A DNA stretch of 64,000 nt from Morinoia aosen (Eukaryota; Arthropoda; Malacostraca; Amphipoda; Talitridae): positions 26,902,355-26,966,354 of the forward strand of contig CM059571.1 of the NCBI GenBank assembly GCA_030386875.1, given 5' to 3'. The position numbers and the translations under genes were made by a program. The notes beneath the pieces are model-generated. The model was not told the origin of the DNA. It searched no databases and worked only from the letters and a program-made list of their open reading frames with translations. Shown piece after piece: positions 33,421-46,096 of the stretch. Position 1 is the first letter of the stretch, and the number at the start of each line of letters is the position of its first letter.

Positions 33421-34350
33421 CTCATTTGTCTCAAATCCTATATGCTCACTCGTCTAAAATGAAAAATGCTCCTTTGTATCAAATGCTAAATGCTCATTTG
33501 TCTCAAATGCTAAATGCCCCTTCGTCTCAAATGCTAAATGCCCCCTTATCTCAAATGCTAAATGCTCCTTTGTCTCAAATGCTAAATGCCCCTTTGTCTC
33601 AAACGCTAAATGCTCCTTTGTCTCAAATGCTAATTGCTCCTCGTCTCATATGCTAAATGCTCCTTCGTCTCAAGTGCTAAATACCCCTTTGTCTCAAATG
33701 CTAAATGCCCCTTTGTCTCAAATGCTAAAAGCCCCTTTGTCTCAAAAGCTAAATGCCCCTATGTCTCAAATGCTGAATGTTAATTTGTCTCACATGCCAA
33801 ATGCTCCTATGTCTCAAATGCTAAATGCCCCATTGTCTCAAATGCTAAATGCCCCTTTGTCTCAAATGCTAAATGCCCCTTTGTCTCAAATGCTAAATGC
33901 CCCTTTGTCTCAAATGCTAAATGCTCCTTTGTCTCAAATGCTAAATGCCCCTTTGTCTCAAATGCTAAATGCCCCTTTGTCTCAAAAGCTAAATGCTCCT
34001 TTGTCTCAAATGCTAAAAGCCCCTTTGTCTCAAATGCTAAATGCCCCTTTGTCTCAAACGCTGAATGTTAATTTGTCTCACATGCCATATGCCCCTATGT
34101 CTCAAATGCTAAATGCCCCATTGTCTCAAATGCTAAATGCCCCTTTGTCTCAAATGCTAAATGCCCCTTTGTCTCAAATGCTAAATGCTCCTTTGTCTCA
34201 AATGCTAAAAGCCCCTTTTTCTCAAATGCTAAATGCCCCTTTGTCTCAAATGCTAAATGCCCCATTGTCTCAAATGCTAAATGCCCCTTTGTCTCAAATG
34301 CTAAATGCCCCTTAGTCTCAAATCCTAAATGTTCATTTATCTAAAATGTT
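33421..34350 (+). repeat. 24-bp minisatellite, copy B (single block)
   Basis: About 39 copies of the same 24-bp unit as in copy A. It is present once, followed by one flank copy (34351-34810). A 221-codon frame across it reflects the repeat only. Confidence 0.95.
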
Positions 34351-36165
34351 GTTTATTTACACATCAATATGTGCAGCCTCTGTCGCCTGTGTTGTATTGG
34401 TATTTGAGACACTCGTTTTAACTAAAACTCCGGTAAATGATCAAACATTGCAGGGGTTAGCATTTGTGTAGAGAGGTCAGTAGGGTTGGAAATGAAGATA
34501 TTATCAAGTAGAGTGGTAGAGGCCAACATGACAGGTGTAGGCTGAGTGGTTGAGAAAGGTCAAGATTTCGAGCGAAGTGTAATTGAAATATTATTATTTG
34601 GTTTTCATTTTTCATGCTTTGCTAAATTACAATAATAATCATCATATATGAAAATCTCAAATTGCAACCTCCTAGTAGAAGTATCAACGGAATAGTTTCA
34701 TAATATTTATAAATTCATGACAGGAGCATAACTGAATGGTTCAGGGGACCCCTGTGAGCAGTCCTTAGGATTACAAGTTTGCTTATTCTTACTAATGCAG
34801 TAAATAGAATAGAGATGGACTCAATATTAACACTCACATTTCTTATAAGTTTGAAATTCATATGTTGAGATACCATCAGATTTATAAGTACTAGTGTCTC
34901 CACAATGTATACTCAATTTTGACAGGGGATTGAAAGTTATATTTTGCCTTTGGATTGTTAAGCGTATCAAAGATTCATTACATTTTAGTAGGTGTAGCAC
35001 TCGAACACTTGACTGTGTTCATGATGATGTTTTGAGTTTTAGGACAATTTTTTGGCCATTAGCATAATCACGATTGTTAAAATGAATACTTTTTTACATT
35101 TTTGAACAGATGAAAGTTACAAAATATGGCGGTAATTTTTTTATATGTGCTATAAGTCGATTAAAAGAAATCGATATATAAAGTTAGATTAAATTCAATC
35201 CGTTTATACATAGTGTGTCATTATTCAATATCTTATAAACTGTCAAAAAATCATGAGAGATGCGAATGGGCTTCATTAATTTACTATAATACGATTGATA
35301 GGTCGTGACCATGATTAAAATATTCCCACGAGCAAAAACGCAACATCAAAAATATATCCATAGCTGTCCAATGACGTTGTTTCTCCATTCAAAGTTTAAT
35401 CTCTACTCAAAATATGAAAAAAGCAGCATATTTTTCATAACAATGACGCGTAACTAAAGCCCCTATGGGGAAGCCAGTAATTATCAGAAGTAGTTCTTAA
35501 CGTTATTTCTATGAGGTTTTATGTTTAATTCGTTTGAGAATGAGTTGCGTGACTCATAATTCAACAAAAATCAACATGATATGATCAGCTCTGTAAAAGA
35601 GCGCTTAACATCAGTGCACCATTCTGGCCAGATGAACCCAAACGACTTCGGGTATTTACACCCCATGTAACATCGCATCACCGTAAGCGCAAACCTCTAC
35701 TTTCATATACGTAGAATCTGCAACTAAGATTAGTTAAATAAGCAACTCTGGCATCAAAAGTGTCCCTTATACACATTCGACTCCAGGCATCCCAACCAAG
35801 TCTGCCATATACGAGCGTCCAGTCCTAGCTAACATAGCAGGTAATCGTTCGAAACTCAAATAAATTGTTATTATAAACGGAACACACTTTATCTTTCCAC
35901 ATCAAAAGCCCTAAGATTGCTGACATTTAAGGAATAGGATGAATACATCTTTCAGCATGACCAAAATTACTTGAAAAGAATTGATATTCTCATTACTAAT
36001 ACGTAAGAAATGATACGTTCAGAAACACTTTAATCAGAATTCCTTTTTAGTATTGCACTTTTCCAACATTTTCTCGTAAAATTTCAACACCCGCGTACGG
36101 GCTGGGTTTGGAAAATGCATATGAATTAAACCATAAGATGACTTATCCGATTAAATTCTTTTCAG
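34351..36165 (+). other. Non-coding DNA upstream of the RING coding exon (copy B)
   Basis: Aligned counterpart of 4231-6051, ending in the acceptor TTCTTTTCAG at 36165. No gene is seen. Confidence 0.6.
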
Positions 36166-36202
36166 GTAATCTACCACTTCACGAGCGCAAACTCAAACGG
36201 CC

Positions 36203-38591
36203 ATGGACTTTACGACTTCTGGTGATAGTGGGAGCCCCACCTGGAACTCCTGGCTGTCTGTGTCCAACCGAAATCGACTTGAAATTTTCTCCAGCTCGAC
36301 TTCCTTCGAAGTATGCGGTGCAGATGATTCTACGAACTTTGGAAGAGTTGTTTCATCCAAACAAGACGTACTCGAGCTTCAGTCCAATATGGATTCCCCT
36401 CTTATTCTTGTGCGGGTTTTGAGGAATGACATCACCTACGAGACTGGAGTTGAGGTCCGACGGCCTGATATGGAGATCAAGATCTCTTCTCAATACATCA
36501 GCCAGTCGCCGCCTTTGATTGGGAAGACGTCATTAATCAAAATTTTCGAAACGTTATTATCAACATTTTAAACAATTTAAACAATTTAAACAATTTATTT
36601 ACCACAGGAGAAACAGAGGTAGAATGTTTCTTAAGTCTAGTACAATGGACAAGTTTGAATATAGCTACCTGTGGGCCCGAATAAGTTCAGCGACTTCTGG
36701 GGCATCCTACCATCAACATTATTCTAAGGTGTACAATAATGTTTAACCTAAATCACTTAACCTAGTTTCGCATTAGACTGATCAGTGAGATAATTTACTC
36801 GATATCAGATATTTCATTTTACAATATAGGTTATATGGACTATATTTAACAGTATATTCGATAAAAGATTTAACAGCAGACTGAAGGCAAATTACATATT
36901 ACATATTACCCATGGCAAATTTCATTATTGGAAACAGTCATGTAGGAGAGAAGATTTGACATGGTGATCTTAAACGACTAATATTCCGATAGGAAGTGAG
37001 TCTCGAGATTTCTTTTGAATACCTTGTGAGAATTACTGTCACGGATCTCCGCAGGTATTGAGTTCCAAGTTTTAGTTCCAACGAAGAGGATACTGTGTTG
37101 CGACCGGGCCTTTGAATAATAAGGAAGCATGAATTTACTTCTATTTCGGGTTAAACGGTCGTGATGACCAGTTTGCGCGCTTAATAATAGTTTCAGGCTA
37201 TTGTCGCCATCATTTCTTAATGTTTTGTAAATGAAATTACAAATGGAGATTTTGTAGAGATCTGAAAGTTTAAGTATTTGTAAATTTTTGAATGAATCAT
37301 TTGTGTAAGCATTATATTCTAGATTCTTTACCGCTCTGATTGCTCTTTTTTGCAGAGTAAAAATTATATTGGTTTTATTTTATTTTTTTTATCAGGAAAA
37401 ATCAATCAAATCAATCAAATCAGTCAAATCAATCAAATCAATTTTTTTTTATCCAACATTAAAATACGTCGAAGAAGAACTGTCCAGTTTACGATGGGGC
37501 GCATTGGACGTCTTCGCTGTGCTCAAGGCGCACAGTCACGTTTTGGCGCAGATCACCAATCGTCTCGTCATGAACCGTTATTGTCCCGGCTTTGGATTGA
37601 TGCTGGAGGAGTACGAAGGCCTCGTCGACTTCTTGCAGCAATTCGTTGAGACTAAATTTTTGCCTAGTCACAACACGAAAAAAGTACTATTCGAAGATGT
37701 CAGCTCTAATATCTGTCATCAATTCAATAGACTGTCAGATTGGAACTCTGACGAAGAATTCTATTTCGGCAAATCGGAAAAGTTTGCCGGAGTTGAAGAT
37801 ATTAATGACTTTTTACCGAAGACCAGCCCTCCGGAAGACTGTTCGATCTGCGTGGGGACCCCCTTGGTCGATACTCTGAACTTCGCCATCTTGTCCGACT
37901 GCTGCCACGTGTTCTGTAGCCGGTGTCTTGGGAGCTGGTTCAGGAGGAGGTGAGTGGCACTAAATAGAACCTAGCCTCGTGTCTTAACCAAGTGAAGTTC
38001 TTGTCTTTATGAGAAACAGGCAATTGTCTGTGCTTTTTCTTATTTTTCCGCTAATGATAATTCATCCATTAAGGGTTGGTCATAGACTACAGCAGGTCAA
38101 TAATTTTTCATGTCATTTTTTTTAAATTAGAGTGAAATTCAATCATTGTCTACATAGTGTGTCATAATTCAATATCTTGAAAACTATATAAAATTCATTA
38201 AAACGAGAGAATAGTCTTCACTAATTAACTACAATAGGCTGAGTTTTTTTAAAATCATTTGTTGAAGTATATCAGATGCGCACATCAACCTTTTTCAAAT
38301 ATGTTTTAGAGTTGAGATCCACATAGTACAGGAAGCGTGCATGTAATTGTTGAACTCAATGTTGCTCGCCCACTCAGTCGAATGTAGTACAACTCAGCCG
38401 AGTCATGTATTGAATGTTACAGCATAAATCTCACAGACTTCGAAGCTTATGAGAGTATTTTTTGCATAGCGCTCACTGGTATTTTTTGTTGCATTTCCAT
38501 CTGCCCTATGTGCCGCAGTGAGAGCTTGTGGATGAGCCGAGACACCTACCTGGAGCTGCAAGCTGCACTGAAGACTACTGCGCTGGAGTGA
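36203..38591 (+). pseudogene. RING-finger gene copy B, interrupted
   Basis: Paralogue of 6089-7583. The first part (36203-36567) codes the N-terminal ~122 residues, then a LINE (36568-37453) is inserted between duplicated CAACATT sequences. The frame resumes at about 37461 and runs to the donor AG|GTGAGT at 37949/37950. The last exon (38495-38591) is present, but the acceptor is changed: TTGCAG in copy A is TTGCAT here (38494), so normal splicing to the last two RING cysteines is lost. All zinc-ligand codons remain. I count about 32 amino-acid differences from copy A over the shared 284 residues. Confidence 0.9.
36568..37453 (-). mobile_element. 5'-truncated CR1/L2-like LINE inserted in the RING pseudogene
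   Basis: Reverse complement of the 3' part of the LINE at 56.7-59.55 kb, covering the last ~130 codons of ORF2 and the 3' UTR. It ends in a short tandem tail (ATTGTTTAA repeats, plus-strand 36568-36597) and is flanked by CAACATT (36561-36567 and 37454-37460). About 50 bp of TTGAT-type simple repeat (37390-37440) lie at its truncated 5' end and do not match the LINE. Confidence 0.9.
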
Positions 38592-41500
38592 CTCTTCATC
38601 TAAAGTGACCACGACTGCACGTCATATTCAGGTGATTTGCGTCTCCATTAGCGTCTTGAGGTACTCGTGGCTTTATTGAAGTCGATCACCTCGTAAATCT
38701 TGAAGGTGTTGTGGAACTCTCGCAGAGCTCACATGTGGACCTCAGAACTCACCTCGGTGATTGCCGTGACAAGTTAGGCGCTGATATTTTATTGTTTTTT
38801 CCTTTCTTTAGTTTAATGAGCGGGTGCGTTTAATTCGGTAATTTTTATTCACCTTGTTGATTGTTGATGGACGTGTTTAGTTGCTGTTGCAATGCCGGCA
38901 ATCAACGTTTTTTCTTCTCTGCGCAGATTCATGACGATCCAGTCGCGGTAGAAGTTCCTAGTCACACACACGGGCGGCTGCGTTGAGACTGGAGCTGGTC
39001 ACATTTCCTCTCAGCCGTCGGGTTCCCTCTTCATGCACTGAGTGTCGGACATGAACTCATTTTATTTTGATTTTATTGTAATTTAATGACTGCAACTTCT
39101 GACTTATTTATTTATTACCTTGATCCATGTCAAGGACGCTAGGGCAGCAAAACTGTTTGACTGCCCTTCAGTTAATATGGTGAATTGCCATCGACAGAAA
39201 ATTTGCATGTATTATCAAATGCGGTGTTTGGTAAAAATCAATATATTTATTTTATTATTATTTTTTTGTATCCTCGTTAAAATTACACCTCAGAACAAGA
39301 TCACAAGGTTCACCCAATGGATGGAGAAGGCGATATTGATCGATGTCTCTTCTGAATAATTATTCTCAAAATTGAGCGTGCGTGTAATAGTCCAGATGCC
39401 TCGCATTCCTTCTACGTTCGCCGTGAAGTTGCGTGTGGTGATCTATCGCAGCAGGAAAAGTTATGATGCAAACTACGTGCGGATGTTTGTACGCGGTCAC
39501 TTAGAGCTGAGCTCTTATGTGGAAACTGACACTATTAATTGTTTGTTTACTGATCATTTACTAGGCCTCAATCCCTATATTTTATAACGTGATACATGGT
39601 AGGTATTTGAGGTTATATTTTGCTCGTTATGGTAAAGATAATTTGTTTGGAATGAAATACCGAGCACTCAAGATTACCTGAGGTATTCATGAAGCGATAA
39701 TATACCAAAGCTTCCGGTCATCAACTGCAGTAAAATGACAAAGCGGAAAACAAAAATTTGGGAATCAGTTTTATGAAAAGTCTTAACTTGAATTGCAATA
39801 TTTCATAACTTGAATTACAAAAATATCGCTGTATTCTGCGAGGAAATTTTTAAATACTTTAGGCATGAGCAATAAAAACCTCGCCAGTTGGTTCACTCTA
39901 TCCATAGGGCACCACCATAGTCCGCTACACACATCTCGCCTGGACGCTCACGCTTGTGTTTGTTGAGAGAGCAGCTGTGTGAGGCAGGAGTTGATTTCTC
40001 CCTTGGTGTTGCAGAAGGCAATGTGTCGTAGTGAATAGTCTTTTGCACTCTGAGAATCACTTGAACTCAACTCAATTTAGCTTCACACCTACATTTGGTT
40101 TCACTACGTCGCAAAGTAATATACTGAAACTACCTGGCCTGAATGTAGGAATTGTGGTTGAATGTGGGTTGTGAGTACCAACAAACGTTATGGAACAACG
40201 TCTTGTGTTCCATAATCCCAATTTAGCATTTCCTGTTTCATGAGTGACATATTTTTGCTAGACCTATAATTCGTTCGTAAAAACCGTTTTCAAATGAACA
40301 GCTTATAATGGCATCCCAAGTCTTTTTGTCCCCCATTTTTGCGTTCAGGTAACCCTATGGATGACCTTCACAACACTCATACATCTATATTGCAATGGAA
40401 AAAGTCGATGGCAGCATCAGCTAATATGTACCTTCCGAAGTGAGAGTAGCGACGGACAGACGAAGCAGGCAAGCTAGCAAGTAAGCATCAAATTGTGCGT
40501 CATTACACAGGAGTTGCGTGAAATGGATAACTTTGTGAACTGCATCAAATTTGGCTGAGGCGACTGTCGGTTATCGTTTTTCTAATTTGTCAATAACAAA
40601 ACACATTGAGTAGGTGGACTTCTAGAGATGGTTTGCAGCTAAATTCAATGTGCGTTGTTCAGGAAATAAAAAAGCGCATGAAGTTTATGATCCGACCGAT
40701 AAACTACGTCACATTGAAAGTGCGTGAATTTTTTAATTTTCATTCAATAGCATTTCAAATTATGGAACTTGATTGTTATAATGCATATTTTCACTCTATT
40801 GGGACTGCAAAAACTTCATGATTAAACAGTGATCAAGTTTCATACAACATTTCAGTTCAATGCAAAAAGCTGGAAATAGAAACTGGCGCGTAGATCAGGC
40901 GATCACACAAGTAAAATATTCCCTGAGATGACTCTACGTCGCAGGTTTTGTCAAATATTTAGTTTGCGTGGAGCTTTTTTCCACAGCTCTGTCGTGCGAT
41001 AATATTTATTTGCAAAATCTGAGCTATGACGAAAAATTTATAAAGTCAACAGTGAAAATTTTTACTAACAAACTTTTCAAGATTTTCAAATGTCATCATT
41101 AGCCGACAGACATGCATAACAAATAATACACAGAGTATCTATATGAGGAACAAGTTTCATGTTCACGGCACGTAGCAGAACAATAGAAAACATCAGAAAA
41201 CACACCAGTACATCAGTACGTCGCACAGGCACACACCACACTCACACCGGCACGCAGTTCTGGTGAAAGGTTTGGGTGTTTGGAATTTCTGTGCGGTTTG
41301 TTCGGAATACAGTTGCTGTTTCAATAATAGGTGATTAATGATCAGAAAATACCGAGATCTTGTGGATTTTCCGGTCAACCTCGAATGGTTGACTGATGTG
41401 GAGAGGAGGGCTTGCAATCCCGGGACAAAATTAAAATCCTGAATTCGCGTTATTTCTCTATATTTTACATTTATGCTACTGTAATTTGTTGTCCATGCCT

Positions 41501-42141
41501 ATCGCAGTATATGGCGATTTAGGGAGCGAAAAACCTTTCTCTGATAAGATTCTCTGAAGAATTCACTCTTTGTAACGGTATTTACTGACACGCCATCAAC
41601 TCCTATAAGCTTGGCCACTATTTCTTGCGAAGTACTATGATGCACCTTTACGAAGCGTGTAATTTTTGTTTGTTTAGGGTTAGTGCTTTAACTGCTGCTC
41701 TCCCTTACATGAGGGCGCATTGTTCCATTACGAATACCATTTTCTGAGCAACTGGTTGACACAACTGGGTCTACAGTTTTAGGCTTCACTATGTTGTGTT
41801 TACCCTTTAGGAGATCTAACAAACCACTGGTATAGACCAGTCTTTTCAAAGTAAACTCTTGACACATTTTATACACTACGCACTTTCTCCAGTTGCATCT
41901 TTAACATAGTACCGCCACACAAAGGCTTTAGTTCCTACAACCTCGGCCGTTGCCATCGTTTCTATTACAGTCTATTCTTTATTACCCGCAAAACCAAACC
42001 CAAAATTATATTCTGATGAAATAGTTTAGGTATATTATGAGATAGTGTAGACAAACCTGTGTAGTGAGGAATATTGCAATAACACTAAAACACTAAAGTC
42101 CTATCTTGAGCTCTCTAAGTGATTAATCATATTAAACAGCA
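38592..42141 (+). other. Probable 3' UTR and intergenic DNA (copy B)
   Basis: Counterpart of 7584-11118; no defensible gene. Confidence 0.4.
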
Positions 42142-42376
42142 CGATTTTAAGTGATTTTCTCACTAATATCTTGAAGAACGTATATTTTATAGAATCCTGG
42201 GAAATCCCGGGAAACAGCTTGACTTCATGTTATTTTCTCACTAATATATTGAAGTATGATATGTTTCTATTTAGAATCCTGGGAATTCCAGAGAAACCGC
42301 GTGATTTTAATTTATTTTCTCACTAAAGGCCTGAAATATCTATGCTATTTAGAATCCCTGAAATTTCCGGGAAAAA
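42142..42376 (+). repeat. Three tandem ~80-bp units (copy B)
   Basis: Counterpart of 11119-11353 with the same three-unit structure. Confidence 0.8.
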
Positions 42377-42537
42377 AGGAATTTCGAGACCGGGAAATTT
42401 CCGCCCCAAATCATCCGGGATCCCGTGATGCAAATCCTAATGGAGAGGTGCGTGGGCGGTCGGTCCTTTGGGAGGTGTGAGAATGTTGGCCGTGGTGAGT
42501 GGGGGTGTTGGAGCGTGGTGCTACCGTTGTGGAACTG

Positions 42538-43310
42538 TCATCGTAGCACTCTCAACATGGTACTGCCATTGGGGTACTCTCATCGTAGTACTCTAAACAT
42601 AGCACTCTCAGTATAGTACTCTCAAGATAGTACTCTCATCATACTACTCTCAACATAGTACTCGCGACATGGTACTCTCAAAATAGTACTCCCATCACAG
42701 TACCCTCATCATGGTACTCTCAATATGGTACTCTCAACAAAGTAGCCTCAACATAGTACCTACAACATAGTACTCTTAACATAGTACTCTCAACATAATA
42801 CTCCCATTGTGGTACTCTCATCGTAGTACTCTAAACATAGCACTCTCAGTATAGTACTCTCAAGATAGTACTCTCATCATAGTACTCCCATTGTGGTTCT
42901 CTCATCGTAGTAATTTCATCATAGTACTCTCAGCAAAGTACTCTCAAGATAGTACTCTCATCAAAGTATTCTCAATATAGCACTCACAAAATAGTACTCT
43001 CATCATAGTCCTCTCAGCATGATACTCTCAACAAAGTAGCCTCATCATAGTTCTCAAAACGTAGTCCTCTCATCATAGCACTCTCCCAACATAGTCCGTT
43101 CAACATATTACTCTCATCACAGTACTCCCAACATAGTACTTTCAACATAGTACTATCATCATAGTGTTCTCAACATAGTACTCTCATCATAGTACCCTCA
43201 ACATAATACTCTCAACAAAAAATTATCAACTCAGAACCCTCAACATATCGCTCTCAACAAAGTACTCTCAACATAGTGCTCTCAACATAGTACTTCCAAC
43301 ATTGCTGATT
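42538..43310 (+). repeat. 14-bp minisatellite (copy B)
   Basis: CATAGTACTCTCAA-type units, as at 11510-12220. It is slightly longer, with an internal run repeated that appears once in copy A. Confidence 0.9.
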
Positions 43311-44680
43311 GAATCTGGATTCTGACCTCTAACATAGAATTTCCGCTCCAACTGACTAACGTGACTTTTATGAAAGAAATTGGCAACTAAAAATTTTACC
43401 CATCACTCAAAAACCGCATGACACAACAGTTGTTTGTTTTGTACCAAATTCTGTTATTGCATACTTCTTGATATTGGTGGTGCCCCGCCTGTTGTGCCTT
43501 CGAGAGTAGGCTCGGAACTTACATGCTCTCCAGTTACTGGACAAACGGAATGTGAATGAAGCTTGCATAGAAAGTAGAAGCAAAATGTATGAAATATAAA
43601 AGAAAATCATTACTACGCATAATTCTTCATCACGAAAAATGAAAAGGAAAATCCTCAACCGATGAAGTTACCATATGCTGGAGAAAATTTTGACCAGAAT
43701 TTCAAACTGCACTTCCTGTCTGCTTGATACTAGTTTTTTTTCTGATACATTTACTTCATACTTCGAAATAATCGATTTTTTGGGGGTCTCAAGCGTGAGA
43801 TGGAAATAAGAACCGATGTTGAAGTGTACATTGGGAGTTACTTTTTTCTTAATTTATGAACCACTTCATAATTGTAGCAGATTCTCTAAAATTCTCCATC
43901 ACATGCCAGGTACTCTTTTTTCTTACAGTTCCTATCTAACGCACGATACATAAATAAAGTTGCGTCTCTATCGCGATTAAACTTTATGAAGTAATTTCAA
44001 ATTACTTCGTTTCAAAGAAGAAACTTTAGTCTTCTAAGTTATTCGCCATAGTTTAACTGTAGATTTTGTTAATCTCTCGACAGGTTGGCATAAGAATCTC
44101 GGAGCTTATTTAGCCCACAATGCCAATGCTGTTGTCTGCGAGATATTGTGGATGTTCACGTGTGTGTCTGCACGTGTGTGTTCTCTGCTGTACCTGAACT
44201 GTTGCGTGCATGTGTGCTTGTGTGAATTAAGAGTGGTCAACAGTTTTGTTTGAGTAGGAATGAATGCAAATTTGGGTTTTTTTACGTGCAGAGAATTTTG
44301 AGGAATATATTTGATTTTAATTAGAATTTTAAAAGTTTTGTATTTTCCTACTGTTGCAGCATTGATGATAGAATTTCAATCATTCTGAAACGCTTACAAT
44401 AAATAGGTATTGAATGTATTGCCTATTTTTTAGCACAATAGGCAAAAATATATTGCCTATTGGAAATATACTGAACACATTCTTATATATCACTTCTAAC
44501 AATATACAAACTTAGAGTGTTAAAATATTGCTAGTCTACTAATCTACTAAACTATGTACAACTAAATTATTGCTATCACATGTCGGTTTGTATTTTTACA
44601 AATTTTAAGTAAGAAAATACTAGCGAGGAATAAGGCTTTGAAACTTAGCATTCTATATTAAAGGCTTTACTGTTAAAATT

Positions 44681-44708
44681 GAACGTTTCGACTCAAAGAG
44701 TCATTCTG
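44681..44708 (-). other. Hairpin in the Penelope-like 3' region (possible degenerate hammerhead motif)
   Basis: The minus strand reads CAGAATGACTCTTTGAGTCG then AAACGTTC. GACTC and GAGTC form a 5-bp stem with a TTT loop, followed by GAAAC. Penelope-like elements often carry hammerhead ribozyme motifs. The GAAAC after a short stem fits, but the expected CTGATGA core is degenerate, so self-cleavage is doubtful. Confidence 0.35.
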
Positions 44709-44863
44709 AACAAAATGCTCTGGAAAAAATAAAATATTTACATATTGAAAATATCGAGAAAACAACAAAACTTAAAAGAAAGGATAAAAGCTTAATGAAA
44801 ATAAATCAAATTCCTAAACTATTTGCAAAGGAAAAGAGGATTGGGAGTCATTTAAAAAAGGCT

Positions 44864-45225
44864 TTAGTTGTAAAATATAAAGAGATTCAATAATGCACAG
44901 ATCAACGGGGCGGGGCTTGAGGCAGCGGCTAAAATGTTAAAATCCTCTAATTTTATAGGAAGATTACATCTTTCAGCATGGATTTGTATGGCTGAGTGAG
45001 AAGGAGCAGCAAGAGGACGGTTAGTGCGATAACTTCCGCCGGCATGCTCTGCAACGCGAATATGCAAGGCTCTAGTGGTAGAACCCACATGCTCCGACGC
45101 ACACTGTGCGCAACTGTGTTGATAAATTACAGAAGGAGTATACCTTTTGAAAGTTTATCTTTGTAGTTGAAAAAGGAACCAATTCGATATTTATTAAAGA
45201 AACACAAAATTAAAGTTAACATGAG
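44864..45225 (-). pseudogene. Penelope-like element, GIY-YIG endonuclease C-terminus
   Basis: Minus-strand reading gives I-G-S-F-F-N-Y-K-D-K-L and, after a frameshift near 45145, V-I-Y-Q-H-S-C-A-Q-C followed by H-V-G-S-T-T-R-A-L-H-I-R-V-A-E-H. This is the Penelope-type GIY-YIG domain with its CxxC and the G-S-T-x-R signature (His replaces the usual Tyr of Y-I/V-G). The R-T-N-R-P-L and H-S-A-I motifs follow in the expected order. The endonuclease nicks the target for reverse transcription. The upstream reverse transcriptase is absent, so this is a dead 5' truncation. It begins immediately after copy B ends. Confidence 0.8.
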
Positions 45226-46096
45226 TGAAATATTTGGATAAATGTACGTACAGTTCTTTCTTCATTTTTTCCGATTGCTGATCGAAAAGAGGGAGGATAC
45301 GAAACAAATCTTTCTTTTCTACAGTAGCAACAGCCGAAGTTTGGTGGTACATTCGATTGAAAAAATTCCTCAGAGTAGTCTCAAAAAGTTGTATTTGGAA
45401 GCCATTGGAAGGGAAAAACCTTTTTCGAAAAGTAAACTCCTTATGAAGATTGCCCTTGACAAACGCCCTTACGGTATTAAAACGCTATTGTCAAGGGCAT
45501 TTGCAGTTAGTTCTAACTTTAGCAATCTTAGAAAACAACAATTCCCAACAGCAATCCCCACATCAAGCCCTTAAGTAAATTGTCCTCCGGTGAGCATTCA
45601 TCAGAAACATGACCACTACAGCACCCTCGTAAAAATGCAAAATTAAACTCATGACGCTTTCACCTTCTCTTTTTGGCTAAATAACATTGATCAAATAGAA
45701 TTTTCCCCTCAAACTGAAATCACAACCATAAAATTGGGCGATATTGAACAAATAAGATTAGATTAAATGTTACTTTGAGCCTTCTAACATCAACAAATAC
45801 GTTCTAAAGAAAGGAAGGAGTAAGAAGCCGTTTAATTATGGAGATCAGGGAACGCAGAATCTATGCACGAGATGCATAGAAACAGGAAGTTGAGAAAGAA
45901 GTTCATAAATCATGATAAAAGTTGAGGAAGAAAGAAGTACTCAGGTGCTGAAAAACAGGACCGCATTGAACCGACAAATGATGGTCCTTAAGATAACAAA
46001 AAACATTTTATTTAAAAAAAATAGACCCACCTAACTCTCAGCTCGGGACCTCAAATAGTCCACATAGGAGCGCTAATTCTCACAGCGACAATAGTT
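45226..46096 (+). other. Unrecognised stretch with one open frame
   Basis: A 110-codon plus-strand frame (45242-45574) is basic and shows no motif I know. I would not call it a gene without homologues. The remainder is AT-rich. Confidence 0.25.

Larger units (their letters stand above)
25196..44518 (+). repeat. Segmental duplication, copy B (enlarged by insertions)
   Basis: Direct duplicate of 1-13438. Base 1 of the window matches about 25196. Homology runs to about 25467, resumes briefly at 26298-26321, and continues from about 32413 to 44518. It is interrupted by about 830 bp that copy A lacks (25468-26297), an LTR retrotransposon (26707-32062), a short unique stretch with a SINE-like piece, and a LINE (36568-37453). 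The true left limit may lie further left, since copy A is cut by the window edge. Confidence 0.95.

Noticed and set aside
45242..45574. 110-codon plus-strand frame as a gene
   Set aside because: No recognisable motif, no splice or promoter support, and it lies in retroelement debris. I list the stretch as unassigned only.
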